A stretch of 64,000 nt of DNA from Streptococcus parasanguinis ATCC 15912 (GTDB taxonomy: Bacteria > Bacillota > Bacilli > Lactobacillales > Streptococcaceae). Both the position numbers and the translations under genes were made by a program. Below, in pieces: positions 55,843 to 64,000 of the stretch. The notes beneath the pieces were generated by a model. That model searched no databases, was not told the DNA's origin, and was given only the letters and a program-made list of their open reading frames with translations. Where the stretch lies: the NCBI RefSeq assembly GCF_000164675.2, contig NC_015678.1, positions 930,001 through 994,000 of the forward strand. The letters are read 5' to 3'. The first letter of the stretch is position 1; the number at the start of each line of letters is the position of its first letter.

Positions 55843-56392
55843 AGATGTTTTTCTTAGGGTGGCGGTCAATGATGGCTTGATAGTCTTTCAGCGCTTGCTT
55901 TCCTTTGTCCGTCAACTGGTAACCCCGAATTGTGAACTGCTCCGCCAGTTCTTCCTCCGTAAAATGTTCAGCCAAAGCTTGGTTCAAATCGGCCGATTTC
56001 ATCTTGGACAAACCCGCGACTCCCTTCTTTTTGAGAATGGCTTTTTTCATGGTCGCATTGATATGGTCCAATGAATCAAAAGCTGATTCAATAAAAGCAT
56101 AGCCCTTGTCCACCAAAGCCTTCAAGTGTTCCGAAGCATGAATCCCATAGGTGTATTCAAAATACTTGGGAAACCAAGTCTCTGTCGTAAACGTTCCAAA
56201 ATGGATCCGCCACAAGAGAATGATATCCCCTGCAAGCAAGCCATCTCGAAGGAGCTCCATATTTCGTTTGGAAACAGGTTTTGGATCTAACAACCAAGCT
56301 TCTAAATCTCTCTCAGGCGAAATATAGGGTTTCACCTCGTGATCGGAGTAAAATTTTTCTAGTATATCTGAAATAGTAGGCATCCTTTTCAT
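55841..56392 (-). CDS. Uncharacterised protein with SAP-like C-terminal motif
   Basis: The 183-residue soluble protein is one I do not recognise as a named family. Residues 125-175 ([45 protein letters not shown]) have the helix-extended-loop-helix pattern of SAP-like nucleic-acid-binding motifs, followed by a short winged-type 'GYxLTxxGxxAL' ending. The N-terminal part ([33 protein letters not shown]) is helical. The first ATG is kept because AAAGAAAG precedes it. Confidence 0.65.
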   Translation of the reverse strand: MKRMPTISDILEKFYSDHEVKPYISPERDLEAWLLDPKPVSKRNMELLRDGLLAGDIILLWRIHFGTFTTETWFPKYFEYTYGIHASEHLKALVDKGYAFIESAFDSLDHINATMKKAILKKKGVAGLSKMKSADLNQALAEHFTEEELAEQFTIRGYQLTDKGKQALKDYQAIIDRHPKKNI

Positions 56393-56422
56393 CTTTCTTT
56401 TTAAAAAAACTAGACTGTATCC

Positions 56423-57343
56423 TTACCAATCTCTTTCAAGATGAGTCCATTCCGCAAACTCTTGATAGGTCTCTAATACCTTGGTTTGCTTCTCACCATC
56501 ATTACTTTCATTTGTTCCAATCACTTCTAATTTATCTTGACCAAGTGGTGCAAACCAATGCCTAAGCATTTGGTAGGATTCTTCAACTGATATTTTTTTC
56601 TTCCGAAATGCCACTACCATTTTATCTTCTTTATTAGCCTTTCCTAACTGAATAAACTTAGGGTAGTCCTTTTCAAAGTTAATACAGTCACAATACGGAT
56701 AAGAGAAGATAAAGAAATCACTATCGTTATAAACATTGCTATTATTGATGGCGTCTCCAAGTGATGAAGAATTATAACTAGTAGGATAATTTGTTCTGAA
56801 GAGTTCTTCTGTCGTTTCACCCACTATTTTGTTGGTAGTCAAGTCCATTTTAACAGTGATTTTGTTCTTTTTTTCATAATGTTGGAGTTTTAATAACAAA
56901 TACTCCTTCCCATCTTCGAGTATGATGGTCCCTTGATTTTTTAAATAAAAGTTTTTATCATAATTCTTAACAACTTGGTAGAGATCAACCTTTTCAGGTT
57001 TCTTATCTAGATAATCTAAATCATAAACAATCGCATGCCAAGTCCACCCTTTTTTGGGTTCTTCATCTATTCCTTCGTTACTTGCAGTCCGTGTTTTTAA
57101 AACTAAATAACGATCACCAATTGATGCCCATCCACTAAAAGTAATGAAATTTTTAGATGCTCGAAAGGAGATAACTCGTTTCTCTTTATCAAGATAGTGT
57201 AATTCTTTGATCGATCCCGCATCATACCGTTCTCATTTTACTTTCTGTTCATTTTTTTGAACGTTTAAATTTTTCTTATAGACAATCATAGAGATAGATA
57301 GAATCGATATTAGAAGTAAAACTACAATTTTCCATTTTTTCAT
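56423..57343 (-). pseudogene. Membrane-anchored protein gene interrupted by one in-frame TGA
   Basis: A continuous 307-codon frame runs from an ATG at 57343 (AGGTGGAG upstream) to a stop at 56423, broken only by TGA at 57233-57235 (codon 37). The N terminus MKKWKIVVLLLISILSIS is a membrane anchor. After the TGA the frame stays open with normal codon use for 269 residues (SFRASKNFITFSGWASIGDRY ... CDCINFEKDYP). No suitable restart codon lies soon after the TGA. It is therefore a recently inactivated gene or a sequencing error. I do not recognise the family. Confidence 0.75.
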
Positions 57344-57510
57344 CTTCTTGCTCCACCTTTTTGATAAGTAATGACTAACGTTTTGCCTTTTCTAAAGAGG
57401 CTACTCATATAATTTTTTATACGTTCATTTTCCAATAAATCAACTTACCTCCCATCATACCGAATTTTCCATCTCTACGCAAGATCCTTCTTAATTAGTG
57501 ATTTAGTCCA

Positions 57511-57535
57511 AAAAGAAAACACCCTCGTGGGTGTT
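57511..57535 (-). terminator. Terminator of the DMT transporter gene
   Basis: On the minus strand AACACCC pairs with GGGTGTT around ACGA followed by TTCTTTTT. Confidence 0.85.
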
Positions 57536-57592
57536 AGCATTAATAGACTGAATCGCAATATCATCTTTTAAGTTTTACTTTTCTACCACTAT

Positions 57593-58513
57593 CTAGTCTA
57601 AAGACGTCAGCAGACTATTTCCCACTATACCGACGATCACAATGAAGACCCCTAAAAATCCTAGTGGGGTTGGGATCTGATCTCCCAGAAAGAGACAGCC
57701 TCCAAATAAGGTGAAGAGGACCTCGCCGGCCTGGGTAGCTTCAACAACTGCTAACTGCTGATGGTTGTGTTTCACCAAGTTGGTTGCTTCAAAGAAGAGC
57801 ATGGTCGCGATAACTCCTGAAAATACAGCTACGATCAAGGATTGGAGCATTTGCCCACCTGATGGCAAGCCTGCATCAAGTCCTGCAAAAACGGATAAGA
57901 GCAACCAAAAAGGAACACTCATTAAGGTCATCCCAAAGACCCGTTGGGTCGTTGACAATTGCTCTCCTTTACAATGAGCCAGCATCTTGCGATTTCCTAA
58001 CGGATAGGAAAAAGCAGCGATCAAAATTAAGATACTAGCTCGCACCACGCCTTCTCCGAGACCTCGTCCAAAATATGGAATTTGAATCAATACGATTCCT
58101 AACAAAATCAGCAAAGTCATTCCTAACTGTTTTCTTGGAATCTTTTGGCCAAAAAGTGGGGTCAGAAGGAGACCCGCTAAAATCGTAATCTGCCAGGTCG
58201 CAGCCACAAACCATGATTCTCCATAGATAGAAGCCATCGATAAGGGCGCATAAAAGAGACCAAAGCCGACCGTACTCCAGAGCAACCAAGTCCACGGGGC
58301 TCGTGCAATTGCTGACAAGACACCCTTCAACTCGCCTTTCTGCCAAACTAAAACAGCCATCATGGGCAAACTAAAAAGGTAGCGCAAACTAGCACTCCAC
58401 ATCCAGGAACCACCTGCCAGGTTCATGCTTCGATTAAAAATAAAGGTAAATGCAAAAAAGAGAGCACCTAGGATACCAAACCAAAGGGCTCTCGCAAAAT
58501 GTGATGATTTCAT
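57593..58513 (-). CDS. DMT-superfamily (EamA/multidrug-resistance-type) transporter
   Basis: The 306-residue protein has ten membrane segments with the two-fold EamA repeat. It includes the pattern VEATQAGEVLFTLFGGCLFLGD near the C terminus, typical of the multidrug-resistance-like branch. The substrate is unknown; metabolite or drug efflux are both possible. Confidence 0.85.
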   Translation of the reverse strand: MKSSHFARALWFGILGALFFAFTFIFNRSMNLAGGSWMWSASLRYLFSLPMMAVLVWQKGELKGVLSAIARAPWTWLLWSTVGFGLFYAPLSMASIYGESWFVAATWQITILAGLLLTPLFGQKIPRKQLGMTLLILLGIVLIQIPYFGRGLGEGVVRASILILIAAFSYPLGNRKMLAHCKGEQLSTTQRVFGMTLMSVPFWLLLSVFAGLDAGLPSGGQMLQSLIVAVFSGVIATMLFFEATNLVKHNHQQLAVVEATQAGEVLFTLFGGCLFLGDQIPTPLGFLGVFIVIVGIVGNSLLTSLD

Positions 58514-58626
58514 TTTTTGATGATCGTTCTCCTGTAGTCATCCTATTATACAGGAATTCGGAAATACTTTCATCTATTTTCTGCAAATTTTCAGAATAGT
58601 GTTTTCGCCTTAAATTTTATCCAGAT

Positions 58627-58655
58627 TTGAAAGTATCGCAAAATTAAGGTACAAT
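58627..58655 (+). promoter_or_regulatory. Promoter of slrA
   Basis: TTGAAA, a 17-bp spacer and TACAAT precede the ATG by about 30 bp. Confidence 0.75.
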
Positions 58656-58687
58656 AGAAAAAGACAACTATGTTGGAAAGGAAGAAT

Positions 58688-59533
58688 ATGAAAAAATTAA
58701 TCGCACTACTATTATTTTCCGGCTTGGCTTTAACAGCTTGTTCGTCCAATAAAACAAACGCTAACTCTTCAAGCTCAAGCAAAGAAAAGACAGAGCAGAC
58801 AGCAACTTCCAGCTCTAGTGAAAAAGATCAAAAGAAAATTGAAGAAGAACAAAAGAAATTAGAACAACTGCGCAAAGATTTTAACGATGCCATGACCAAT
58901 GAAAATGCCGTCTTCCCACAACTCTCAACTGATGTGGCTGAAGACGAAGCAGAGGTTAAAATCACAACAACTGAAGGCGATATCACTGTGAAGCTCTTCC
59001 CTAAATATGCGCCCCTTGCAGTTGAAAACTTCTTGACCCACGCAAAAGAAGGCTACTACAATGGCTTACTTTTCCACCGTGTCATTAACAACTTTATGAT
59101 CCAAACTGGGGATCCTAAAGGAGACGGTACGGGTGGCGAATCTATCTGGAAGGGCAAAGACAAATCCAAAGATTCAGGTACTGGTTTTGAGAATGAGTAT
59201 TCTCCATACCTTTACAACCTTCGTGGAGCCCTTGCCATGGCCAATTCTGGTCCAAATACCAATGGTAGTCAATTCTATATCAACCAAAATAAGGATGATA
59301 TTTCAAGTAAACTTCCAACTGATCGTTTCCCAACTAAGATCATCGATGCTTATAAAAATGGTGGAAATCCAACCCTTGATGGTGGCAACTACACTGTCTT
59401 TGGCCAAGTGATCGATGGCATGGATGTGGTCGATAAAATTGCATCTGCCGAAACTGATGATAAGGACAAACCAAAAACAGACATCAAGATTGAAAAAATC
59501 GAGATTTTAAAAGACTATAATTTCAAAAAATAA
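58688..59533 (+). CDS. slrA: Cyclophilin-type peptidyl-prolyl isomerase lipoprotein (SlrA-like)
   Basis: The 281-residue protein has a lipoprotein signal with lipobox LTAC (cysteine near residue 20), a Ser/Lys/Gln-rich linker with a short coiled coil (EKDQKKIEEEQKKLEQLRKDF), and a cyclophilin domain (FHRVINNFMIQTGDPKGDGTGG, ANSGPNTNGSQFYIN, FGQVIDGMDVVDKI). It would fold exported proteins at the outer membrane-leaflet surface; the pneumococcal homologue affects colonisation. The start at 58688 has AAAGGAAG upstream. Confidence 0.93.
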   Translation: MKKLIALLLFSGLALTACSSNKTNANSSSSSKEKTEQTATSSSSEKDQKKIEEEQKKLEQLRKDFNDAMTNENAVFPQLSTDVAEDEAEVKITTTEGDITVKLFPKYAPLAVENFLTHAKEGYYNGLLFHRVINNFMIQTGDPKGDGTGGESIWKGKDKSKDSGTGFENEYSPYLYNLRGALAMANSGPNTNGSQFYINQNKDDISSKLPTDRFPTKIIDAYKNGGNPTLDGGNYTVFGQVIDGMDVVDKIASAETDDKDKPKTDIKIEKIEILKDYNFKK

Positions 59534-59535
59534 TG

Positions 59536-59562
59536 AAAAGAGAACCGAGAGGTTCTCTTTTT
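59536..59562 (+). terminator. Terminator of slrA
   Basis: AAAGAGAACC pairs with GGTTCTCTTT around GAGA followed by TT. Confidence 0.88.
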
Positions 59563-59649
59563 AAGATATTGATAAACATTTTACATAAAATTAGCTAATA
59601 GATTCATTGTAAAAAAATGAATTCTAATTTTTTAAGTCATTCATCTACT

Positions 59650-59938
59650 GAAACTTTCCGCCGTGAGCAAAGTGAGGCTGGGACAAAAGTCCTAGCCTCT
59701 CAATTATTTTTGGATTGTCGAGCAAGACGCAGTGGTTGAGTGGGCTCTACTACGCTGATTTCATCAGCTTTTACAGCCCTACTCAACTGTGCGGAGGTGG
59801 GACGACGAAATCGAATTCTAACAAATTACCGATTTCTGTCCCACTCTCACTCGGAATTATTGAGACCTTAGGCTCAATAATTAGTCATGGAACTTCGCAG
59901 AAGTTCGCTGACGTCCGTACTCACCTAAGGAAAGTTTC
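59650..59938. repeat. Family B repeat, copy interrupted by a family A element
   Basis: Ends GAAACTTTCC / GGAAAGTTTC are perfect inverted repeats. Compared with 31819-31954, the palindrome centre is missing and a family A element stands in its place between GTG and CAC. The right part (hairpin GAATTATTGAG-type, TCATGGAACTTCGC, GCTGACGTCCGT) is kept. Confidence 0.85.
59674..59848. repeat. Family A repeat, copy nested in family B
   Basis: The 175-bp sequence is nearly identical to 50418-50594, differing by one base seen (AACAAATTACC versus AACGAATTACC). Confidence 0.9.
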
Positions 59939-59951
59939 TAAGAAGAATCTG

Positions 59952-59978
59952 AAAAGAGAACCATGCGGTTCTCTTTTT
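59952..59978 (-). terminator. Terminator of the ABC-F gene
   Basis: On the minus strand AAAGAGAACC pairs with GGTTCTCTTT; it is nearly identical to the slrA terminator at 59536. Confidence 0.85.
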
Positions 59979-59982
59979 GTCT

Positions 59983-61524
59983 TTACGTCAATTCATTAAA
60001 GTCCCAGATTTGGTCCATCCAGCCTTCATAGAAGTCTGGCTCGTGGCAAACCATGAGGATCGATCCCTTGTACTCTTTCAGAGCCCGTTTCAATTCTTCT
60101 TTGGCATCCACATCCAAGTGGTTGGTCGGCTCGTCTAGTACCAAGACATTATTTTCACGATTCATCAAGAGACAGAAGCGTACCTTGGCTTGCTCTCCAC
60201 CGGATAACACCTGGATTTGGCTCTCGATATGTTTGGTGGTCAAGCCACAGCGGGCAAGGGCGGCACGAACTTCTGCTTGGTTGAGAGCCGGAAAGGCATT
60301 CCAGACTGCTTCAAGCGGTGTCTGGCGATTGCCACCTTCGACCTCTTGCTCGAAGTAACCAAGTTCTAGGTAATCTCCCCGCTCTACTTCTCCAGCAATC
60401 GGTGGGATGATTCCCAGCAAGCTCTTCAAGAGAGTGGTTTTCCCGATCCCGTTAGCTCCGATGATGGCTACCTTTTGATTGCGTTCAAAGGTTAGGTTCA
60501 AAGGCTTGGTCAAAGGACGGTCATACCCAATCTGGAGATCCTTGGTCTGGAAGATAAAGCGACCAGGAGTCCGGGCATTTTTAAATTCAAAGGATGGCTT
60601 TGGTTTCTCACTTTGCAACTCAATGAGTTCCATCTTGTCCAGCTTCTTCTGACGAGACATGGCCATATTCCGTGTAGCCACACGCGCCTTATTGCGGGCT
60701 ACGAAATCTTTCAAATCAGCAATCTCTTTTTGCTGGCGCTCATAAGCCGCTTCCAATTGCGATTTCTTCATTTCATAGACTTCAAGGAATTGGTAGTAGT
60801 CTCCTGAATAGCGGGTTAACTGCTGATTTTCCACATGGTAGACGATGTTGATCACATCATTCAAGAAAGGAATATCGTGAGAAATGAGGACAAAGGCATT
60901 TTCATAATTTTGCAAATAGCGCTTAAGCCAATCGATGTGCTCTGCATCCAAGTAGTTGGTTGGCTCGTCCAAGAGAAGGATATCTGGTTTCTCAAGTAAG
61001 AGTTTGGCCAAGAGGACCTTGGTCCGTTGCCCACCTGACAAGGAGGTCACATCCGTATCCATGCCAAAGTCCATGACCCCAAGAGCACGCGCCACTTCAT
61101 CGATCTTGGCATCCAAGGTATAAAAATCACGACTTTCTAGACGCTCTTGGAGTTCTCCTACCTCTTCCATCAGAGCATCGACATCGGCTCCCTCTTCCGC
61201 CATGGCCATATAGAGGTCATTAATGCGAGCTTCAGCTGTGAACAACTCATCAAAAGCGGTCCGTAAGACATCGCGAACTGTTTGTCCTTCTTCTAAGACC
61301 GAATGCTGATCCAGGTAACCTGCCGTCACATACTTAGACCACTCCACCTTTCCTTCATCAGGTTGCATTTTACCTGTCACGATACTCATGAAGGTCGATT
61401 TCCCTTCACCATTGGCCCCGACAAGACCGATATGCTCTCCCTTTAACAAACGGAAAGACACATCCTCAAAAATCGCACGGTCCCCAAAACCGTGGCTTAA
61501 ATTTTTCACTTCTAAAATACTCAT
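59983..61524 (-). CDS. ABC-F family ATPase (translation-associated)
   Basis: The 513-residue soluble protein has two ATPase domains (Walker A GANGEGKST and GANGIGKTT; signatures LSGGQRTK and LSGGEQAK; Walker B LLLLDEPTNYLD and VLVLDEPTNHLD) joined by a charged P-site tRNA-interaction linker (about 240-310, QKEIADLKDFVARNKARVATRNMAMSRQKKLD). No membrane helices. It resembles the YbiT/YkpA-type ABC-F group rather than antibiotic-resistance forms, so a ribosome or translation role is likely. Confidence 0.9.
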   Translation of the reverse strand: MSILEVKNLSHGFGDRAIFEDVSFRLLKGEHIGLVGANGEGKSTFMSIVTGKMQPDEGKVEWSKYVTAGYLDQHSVLEEGQTVRDVLRTAFDELFTAEARINDLYMAMAEEGADVDALMEEVGELQERLESRDFYTLDAKIDEVARALGVMDFGMDTDVTSLSGGQRTKVLLAKLLLEKPDILLLDEPTNYLDAEHIDWLKRYLQNYENAFVLISHDIPFLNDVINIVYHVENQQLTRYSGDYYQFLEVYEMKKSQLEAAYERQQKEIADLKDFVARNKARVATRNMAMSRQKKLDKMELIELQSEKPKPSFEFKNARTPGRFIFQTKDLQIGYDRPLTKPLNLTFERNQKVAIIGANGIGKTTLLKSLLGIIPPIAGEVERGDYLELGYFEQEVEGGNRQTPLEAVWNAFPALNQAEVRAALARCGLTTKHIESQIQVLSGGEQAKVRFCLLMNRENNVLVLDEPTNHLDVDAKEELKRALKEYKGSILMVCHEPDFYEGWMDQIWDFNELT

Positions 61525-61581
61525 GCTTGACTCTCTTTCATTGAATTCACTCGTATGATTATATCATCTTCACTGCAAAAT

Positions 61582-61605
61582 GAAAAGGGAGCCCAACTCC
61601 CTTTT
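61582..61605 (-). terminator. Terminator of the ArsC-like gene
   Basis: On the minus strand AAAAGGGAG pairs with CTCCCTTTT. It lies a few bases from the stop codon. Confidence 0.75.
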
Positions 61606-61608
61606 CTT

Positions 61609-61962
61609 TTACAAAACTAAGTCTGCGTACGGTTTCCGGTAGCCCACTTGAACAACTTTTTCGTCTTCTACAAGCAGAGGCCGCTTGATCAGCATACCGT
61701 CTGAAGCAAGGAGATCCGCCGCTTCTTTCACTGTCAGTTGATCCACCTTATCTTTCAAACCGAGTTCACGGTATTTCATTCCGCTAGTATTGAAGAAAGA
61801 CTTGATCGGTAGGCCAGATGCTGCCATCCAGTCTTGCAATTCTTGGCTAGTCGGTGTTTCTGTGACAATGTTTTGGCTTTGAAACTCACATTGGAGACCG
61901 TCCAATTCTGATTTAGCCTTTCGACAAGTCGAACATTTTGGGTATTCAATAAAGGTATACAT
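61609..61962 (-). CDS. ArsC/Spx-family thioredoxin-fold protein
   Basis: The 117-residue protein begins MYTFIEYPKCSTCRKAKSELD, with a CxxC (CSTC) motif at residues 10-13, and has the ArsC-family ending LLASDGMLIKRPLLV. Spx regulators share this fold and CxxC but usually have GHTEEIL-type extensions; here the length and RPLLV ending fit the YffB/ArsC reductase-like group. Whether it reduces arsenate is unproven. Confidence 0.87.
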   Translation of the reverse strand: MYTFIEYPKCSTCRKAKSELDGLQCEFQSQNIVTETPTSQELQDWMAASGLPIKSFFNTSGMKYRELGLKDKVDQLTVKEAADLLASDGMLIKRPLLVEDEKVVQVGYRKPYADLVL

Positions 61963-61967
61963 CGCTT

Positions 61968-62459
61968 TTATTTCTCCTTCCAGGTAATTCCTTCATGGTG
62001 TAAGAGCCAGCGTTTGCGATCAAGTCCAGACGCATAGCCCATCAGTTGTCCATCTTTTCCCATCACACGGTGACAAGGGACTAAGATCGTCAAGGGATTG
62101 CGTCCAACAGCCTGTCCCACGGCTTGGGCTGAACCACAAGAAAGATCCTGGGCAAGCTGGCCATAGGTTTTGGTCTCACCATATGGGATCTCTCGCAACA
62201 ACTGCCACACCCGCTCTTGGAAGGCTGTCCCTTGCGGTGCTAGTGGAAAACTGATAGTGATTGGATCTCCCGCAAAATAGTGGTCCAACCACTCCTTCAC
62301 CTTCTCATGGTAGGGATGGACCTGTTCCAGCGCCCCATAGGGATCAGGTGCCTCTTCTTTCGGATCATAAAAATCAAGCTCAACAAGGCCTTCTTCACTG
62401 ACAACGATCGAAAGAAGCCCCATAGGGCTTTCATAAAATTGTTTAAGATAGAGAGTCAT
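61968..62459 (-). CDS. ogt: Methylated-DNA-protein cysteine methyltransferase
   Basis: The 163-residue suicide repair enzyme has the active-site motif NPLTILVPCHRVMGKDGQLMGYA, where the Cys accepts the alkyl group, and the helix-turn-helix YGQLAQDLSCGSAQAVGQAVGR. I start at the ATG at 62459 (MTLYLKQFYESPMG); the longer frame lies inside the upstream gene. The start lies 17 bp inside the 3' end of the GNAT gene, suggesting coupling. Confidence 0.94.
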   Translation of the reverse strand: MTLYLKQFYESPMGLLSIVVSEEGLVELDFYDPKEEAPDPYGALEQVHPYHEKVKEWLDHYFAGDPITISFPLAPQGTAFQERVWQLLREIPYGETKTYGQLAQDLSCGSAQAVGQAVGRNPLTILVPCHRVMGKDGQLMGYASGLDRKRWLLHHEGITWKEK

Positions 62460-63024
62460 TGTAGGCTGCTTCCGCTCTTTGGTCCCAGCGGTCCTCTTCT
62501 GAGACCACTTGGAATAGACTAGTTTCTGCTTTTCGTTTGATCTTTTGATAAGCCAGACGGACTCCATCAATAGGGACCTTTCCACAATAATGGTAGCCCA
62601 ATTTTTCAAGCAAATGTTGCATGACCAGATTATCCGGGTGCGTATCGCAACGGAAATCCGGCCCTTTTTCTCCTTCGATTAAACCTTGAAGGAAGGTCTG
62701 AGCCACCCCTTTGCCAGCAGCTTCTTTAGCTACAGCGACGCGGTGAAAAGTGACATACATATAGTTGTCATGCTCCCACTTGCCATCGTAAATCTCATTA
62801 TAGGCCGCTTCGTTGCCCTTGTAGACAGCTGCATAGGCGACAACTTCCTGATCTTCAACTGCCACATAGCCACGACTTTCTAGAATATCCTCAAAAATGA
62901 TCTCTTCATCTGGATAGCCATCCTGCCACTGGTCGACCTGTCTTTGAGCCAGGCTTTCCTTGGCATCTTGGATGATTTCCATAATTCGCTTAATCTCGTT
63001 GGGATAAGCCATTCTAATTTCCAT
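62443..63024 (-). CDS. GNAT-family acetyltransferase
   Basis: The 193-residue protein has the GNAT acetyl-CoA motif VAVAKEAAGKGVAQTFLQGL and a motif-B-like HPDNLVMQHLLEKLGYHYCG. The N-terminal part (MAYPNEIKRIMEIIQDAKESLAQRQVDQWQDGYPDEEII) resembles GNATs of streptococci with unknown substrate. It overlaps ogt by 17 bp and follows rsmI by 17 bp. Confidence 0.9.
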   Translation of the reverse strand: MEIRMAYPNEIKRIMEIIQDAKESLAQRQVDQWQDGYPDEEIIFEDILESRGYVAVEDQEVVAYAAVYKGNEAAYNEIYDGKWEHDNYMYVTFHRVAVAKEAAGKGVAQTFLQGLIEGEKGPDFRCDTHPDNLVMQHLLEKLGYHYCGKVPIDGVRLAYQKIKRKAETSLFQVVSEEDRWDQRAEAAYNDSLS

Positions 63025-63041
63025 CCTGCTTCCAACCTTTC

Positions 63042-63899
63042 CTAGTCTTGATGGTAACGAGCATAGAGCTCACTCTTTTGCAGGCCGTATTGTTTGGCGA
63101 CCTGTTTAATTGCTTGATTTTTCTTCATGCCCTCTTGGACCAAGGTATCGATTTCTTGGATCAAGTCGACCTCTTCTAGATCTAGCTCTTCTTCCTTGGC
63201 TCCTTCGACAATCAAGAGGCATTCCCCTTTGAGGGGATTTTCTTCAAGAAATGCGACTAACTCAGAAATACTGCCACGAGTATATTCCTCGTAGATCTTG
63301 GTCAATTCACGAACCAGGACAACCGGACGATCCCCATAGACAGCCAACATATTCTCTAAGGTTGCCTTCACTCGATGGGGAGACTCATAAAAGATCTGGG
63401 TCTCAGGATAGGCCACTTTTTCTTGGAAAAAGGCCTTCTGTTGCCCCTCTTTGCGAGGCAGAAATCCATAAAAAATATGAGGTTGAGGGGCTAGGCCACT
63501 GGCAATCAAACCCGTTATACCCGCACTAGGACCAGGCACAGCTACGACAGGAATCTCTCGTTCGATCGCTGCCTTGACCAAATCATGACCGGGATCAGAG
63601 ATACTAGGGAGTCCTGCATCTGAGACTTGCGCCACATCCTTTCCGGATTCTAAATAGGCGATCAGATCTGGAATTTTCTCCATGGCATTGTGCTCATGAA
63701 AGCTAGTCTGGGGCGTCGCAATCTCAAAATGCTTGAGCAAGAGGCCTGTATTTCTAGTATCCTCAGCTGCGATCAAGTCCACATCCTTTAAGGTCTGGAC
63801 CATGCGGTAACTCATATCCTCCCGGTTACCGATCGGTGTTGGGACCAGGTAAAGCACCCCTGTTTTCTTTTCCCCTTTAAAACTTCGTTGGATCTGCAT
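63042..63899 (-). CDS. rsmI: 16S rRNA (cytidine-2'-O-)-methyltransferase
   Basis: The 285-residue SAM-dependent enzyme methylates C1402 of 16S rRNA. It has GVLYLVPTPIGNREDMSYR, AAEDTRNTGLLL, QVSDAGLPSISDPG and the VPGPSAGITGLIASGL core of the tetrapyrrole-methylase fold. It starts 2 bp after the yabA stop, a conserved neighbour in Firmicutes. Confidence 0.96.
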   Translation of the reverse strand: MQIQRSFKGEKKTGVLYLVPTPIGNREDMSYRMVQTLKDVDLIAAEDTRNTGLLLKHFEIATPQTSFHEHNAMEKIPDLIAYLESGKDVAQVSDAGLPSISDPGHDLVKAAIEREIPVVAVPGPSAGITGLIASGLAPQPHIFYGFLPRKEGQQKAFFQEKVAYPETQIFYESPHRVKATLENMLAVYGDRPVVLVRELTKIYEEYTRGSISELVAFLEENPLKGECLLIVEGAKEEELDLEEVDLIQEIDTLVQEGMKKNQAIKQVAKQYGLQKSELYARYHQD

Positions 63900-63901
63900 G
63901 C

Positions 63902-64000
63902 TTACTCCCTAAATAACAACTCGTCACAAAACATACACTCTTCATCGTTCTCACGGCGTTGACCGTAGGAATAAGTGCAGATATGAAAACCGTCGTTGTA
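63902..64000 (-). CDS. yabA: Replication initiation control protein YabA, C-terminal fragment (cut by window edge)
   Basis: The last 32 codons on the minus strand encode [20 protein letters not shown] followed by a short tail DELLFRE. The His/Cys pattern is the zinc-binding C-terminal motif of YabA, which restrains DnaA at the origin by bridging it to the DnaN clamp. The rest is outside the window. The placement directly before rsmI supports the call. Confidence 0.9.
   Translation of the reverse strand, partial: YNDGFHICTYSYGQRRENDEECMFCDELLFRE

Larger units (their letters stand above)
59563..59951. other. Intergenic region carrying a nested repeat
   Basis: About 390 bp with no gene. It contains a family B element (59650-59938) interrupted by a family A element (59674-59848). 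Confidence 0.85.

Noticed and set aside
61609..61962. Spx global regulator
   Set aside because: It shares the CxxC and fold, but length and C-terminal pattern fit the ArsC/YffB group better; function left open.

Overview
The window is a piece of a low-GC Gram-positive chromosome, almost certainly a viridans-group Streptococcus of the mitis/sanguinis/parasanguinis type. The clues are the vicRKX (walRK) operon, two LPXTG surface proteins, a cpoA-type glycolipid glycosyltransferase pair, an slrA-type lipoprotein isomerase, and gene blocks I recognise from pneumococcus: ybeY-dgkA-era-mutM-coaE-pmrA-rpmG-secG-rnr-smpB and pyrH-frr-cvfB-yozE-phoH. The species cannot be fixed from the sequence alone. 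Most genes lie on the minus strand.

Layout. 1-6.0 kb: the 5' end of rnc, a DUF454 membrane protein, vicX-vicK-vicR, and thrS behind a T-box leader. 6.0-10.8 kb: two glycolipid glycosyltransferases, then ccpA and pepQ divergent across an intergenic region with two cre-like boxes. 10.8-21 kb is more accessory: an AT-rich palindrome-rich stretch, an LPXTG protein, a possible 40-residue membrane peptide, an Rrf2 regulator, a metallophosphatase, an FtsX-type ABC system, an Nramp transporter, and a TetR-type regulator whose promoter spacer holds 13 consecutive T. Insertion-sequence-like end relics lie at both edges. 21-31.7 kb: tehB, a C69 dipeptidase with a cre-like box in its promoter, and the smpB to ybeY housekeeping block, in which the PmrA-like transporter has an apparent one-base frameshift at its start.

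31.7-36 kb: a repeat element, a BmrCD-type heterodimeric ABC exporter preceded by a 23-codon leader peptide and two mutually exclusive terminators, and tRNA-Thr(GGU). 36-41.5 kb: an acetyltransferase, alanine dehydrogenase, and the phoH-yozE-cvfB-frr-pyrH block. 42-48.5 kb: a 2152-residue MucBP-repeat adhesin with a KxYKxGKxW signal peptide, ten A modules and four B modules. 48.7-50.4 kb: rplA and rplK, each preceded by a similar hairpin that may be an L1 binding site, and a DUF3397 protein. 50.4-58.5 kb: a P-type ATPase, a glyoxalase-fold protein, ftsK, a SAP-like protein, a gene broken by one in-frame TGA, and a DMT transporter. 58.6-64 kb: slrA, a nested repeat, an ABC-F ATPase, an ArsC/Spx-like protein, ogt, a GNAT protein, rsmI and the 3' end of yabA.

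The strongest candidates for new biology are the leader-peptide attenuator in front of the ABC exporter (35.55-35.83 kb), the poly-T promoter of the TetR gene (20.17-20.20 kb), and two families of structured intergenic repeats, one inserted into the palindrome of the other at 59.65-59.94 kb. Everything is from reading the sequence; no database search was run.
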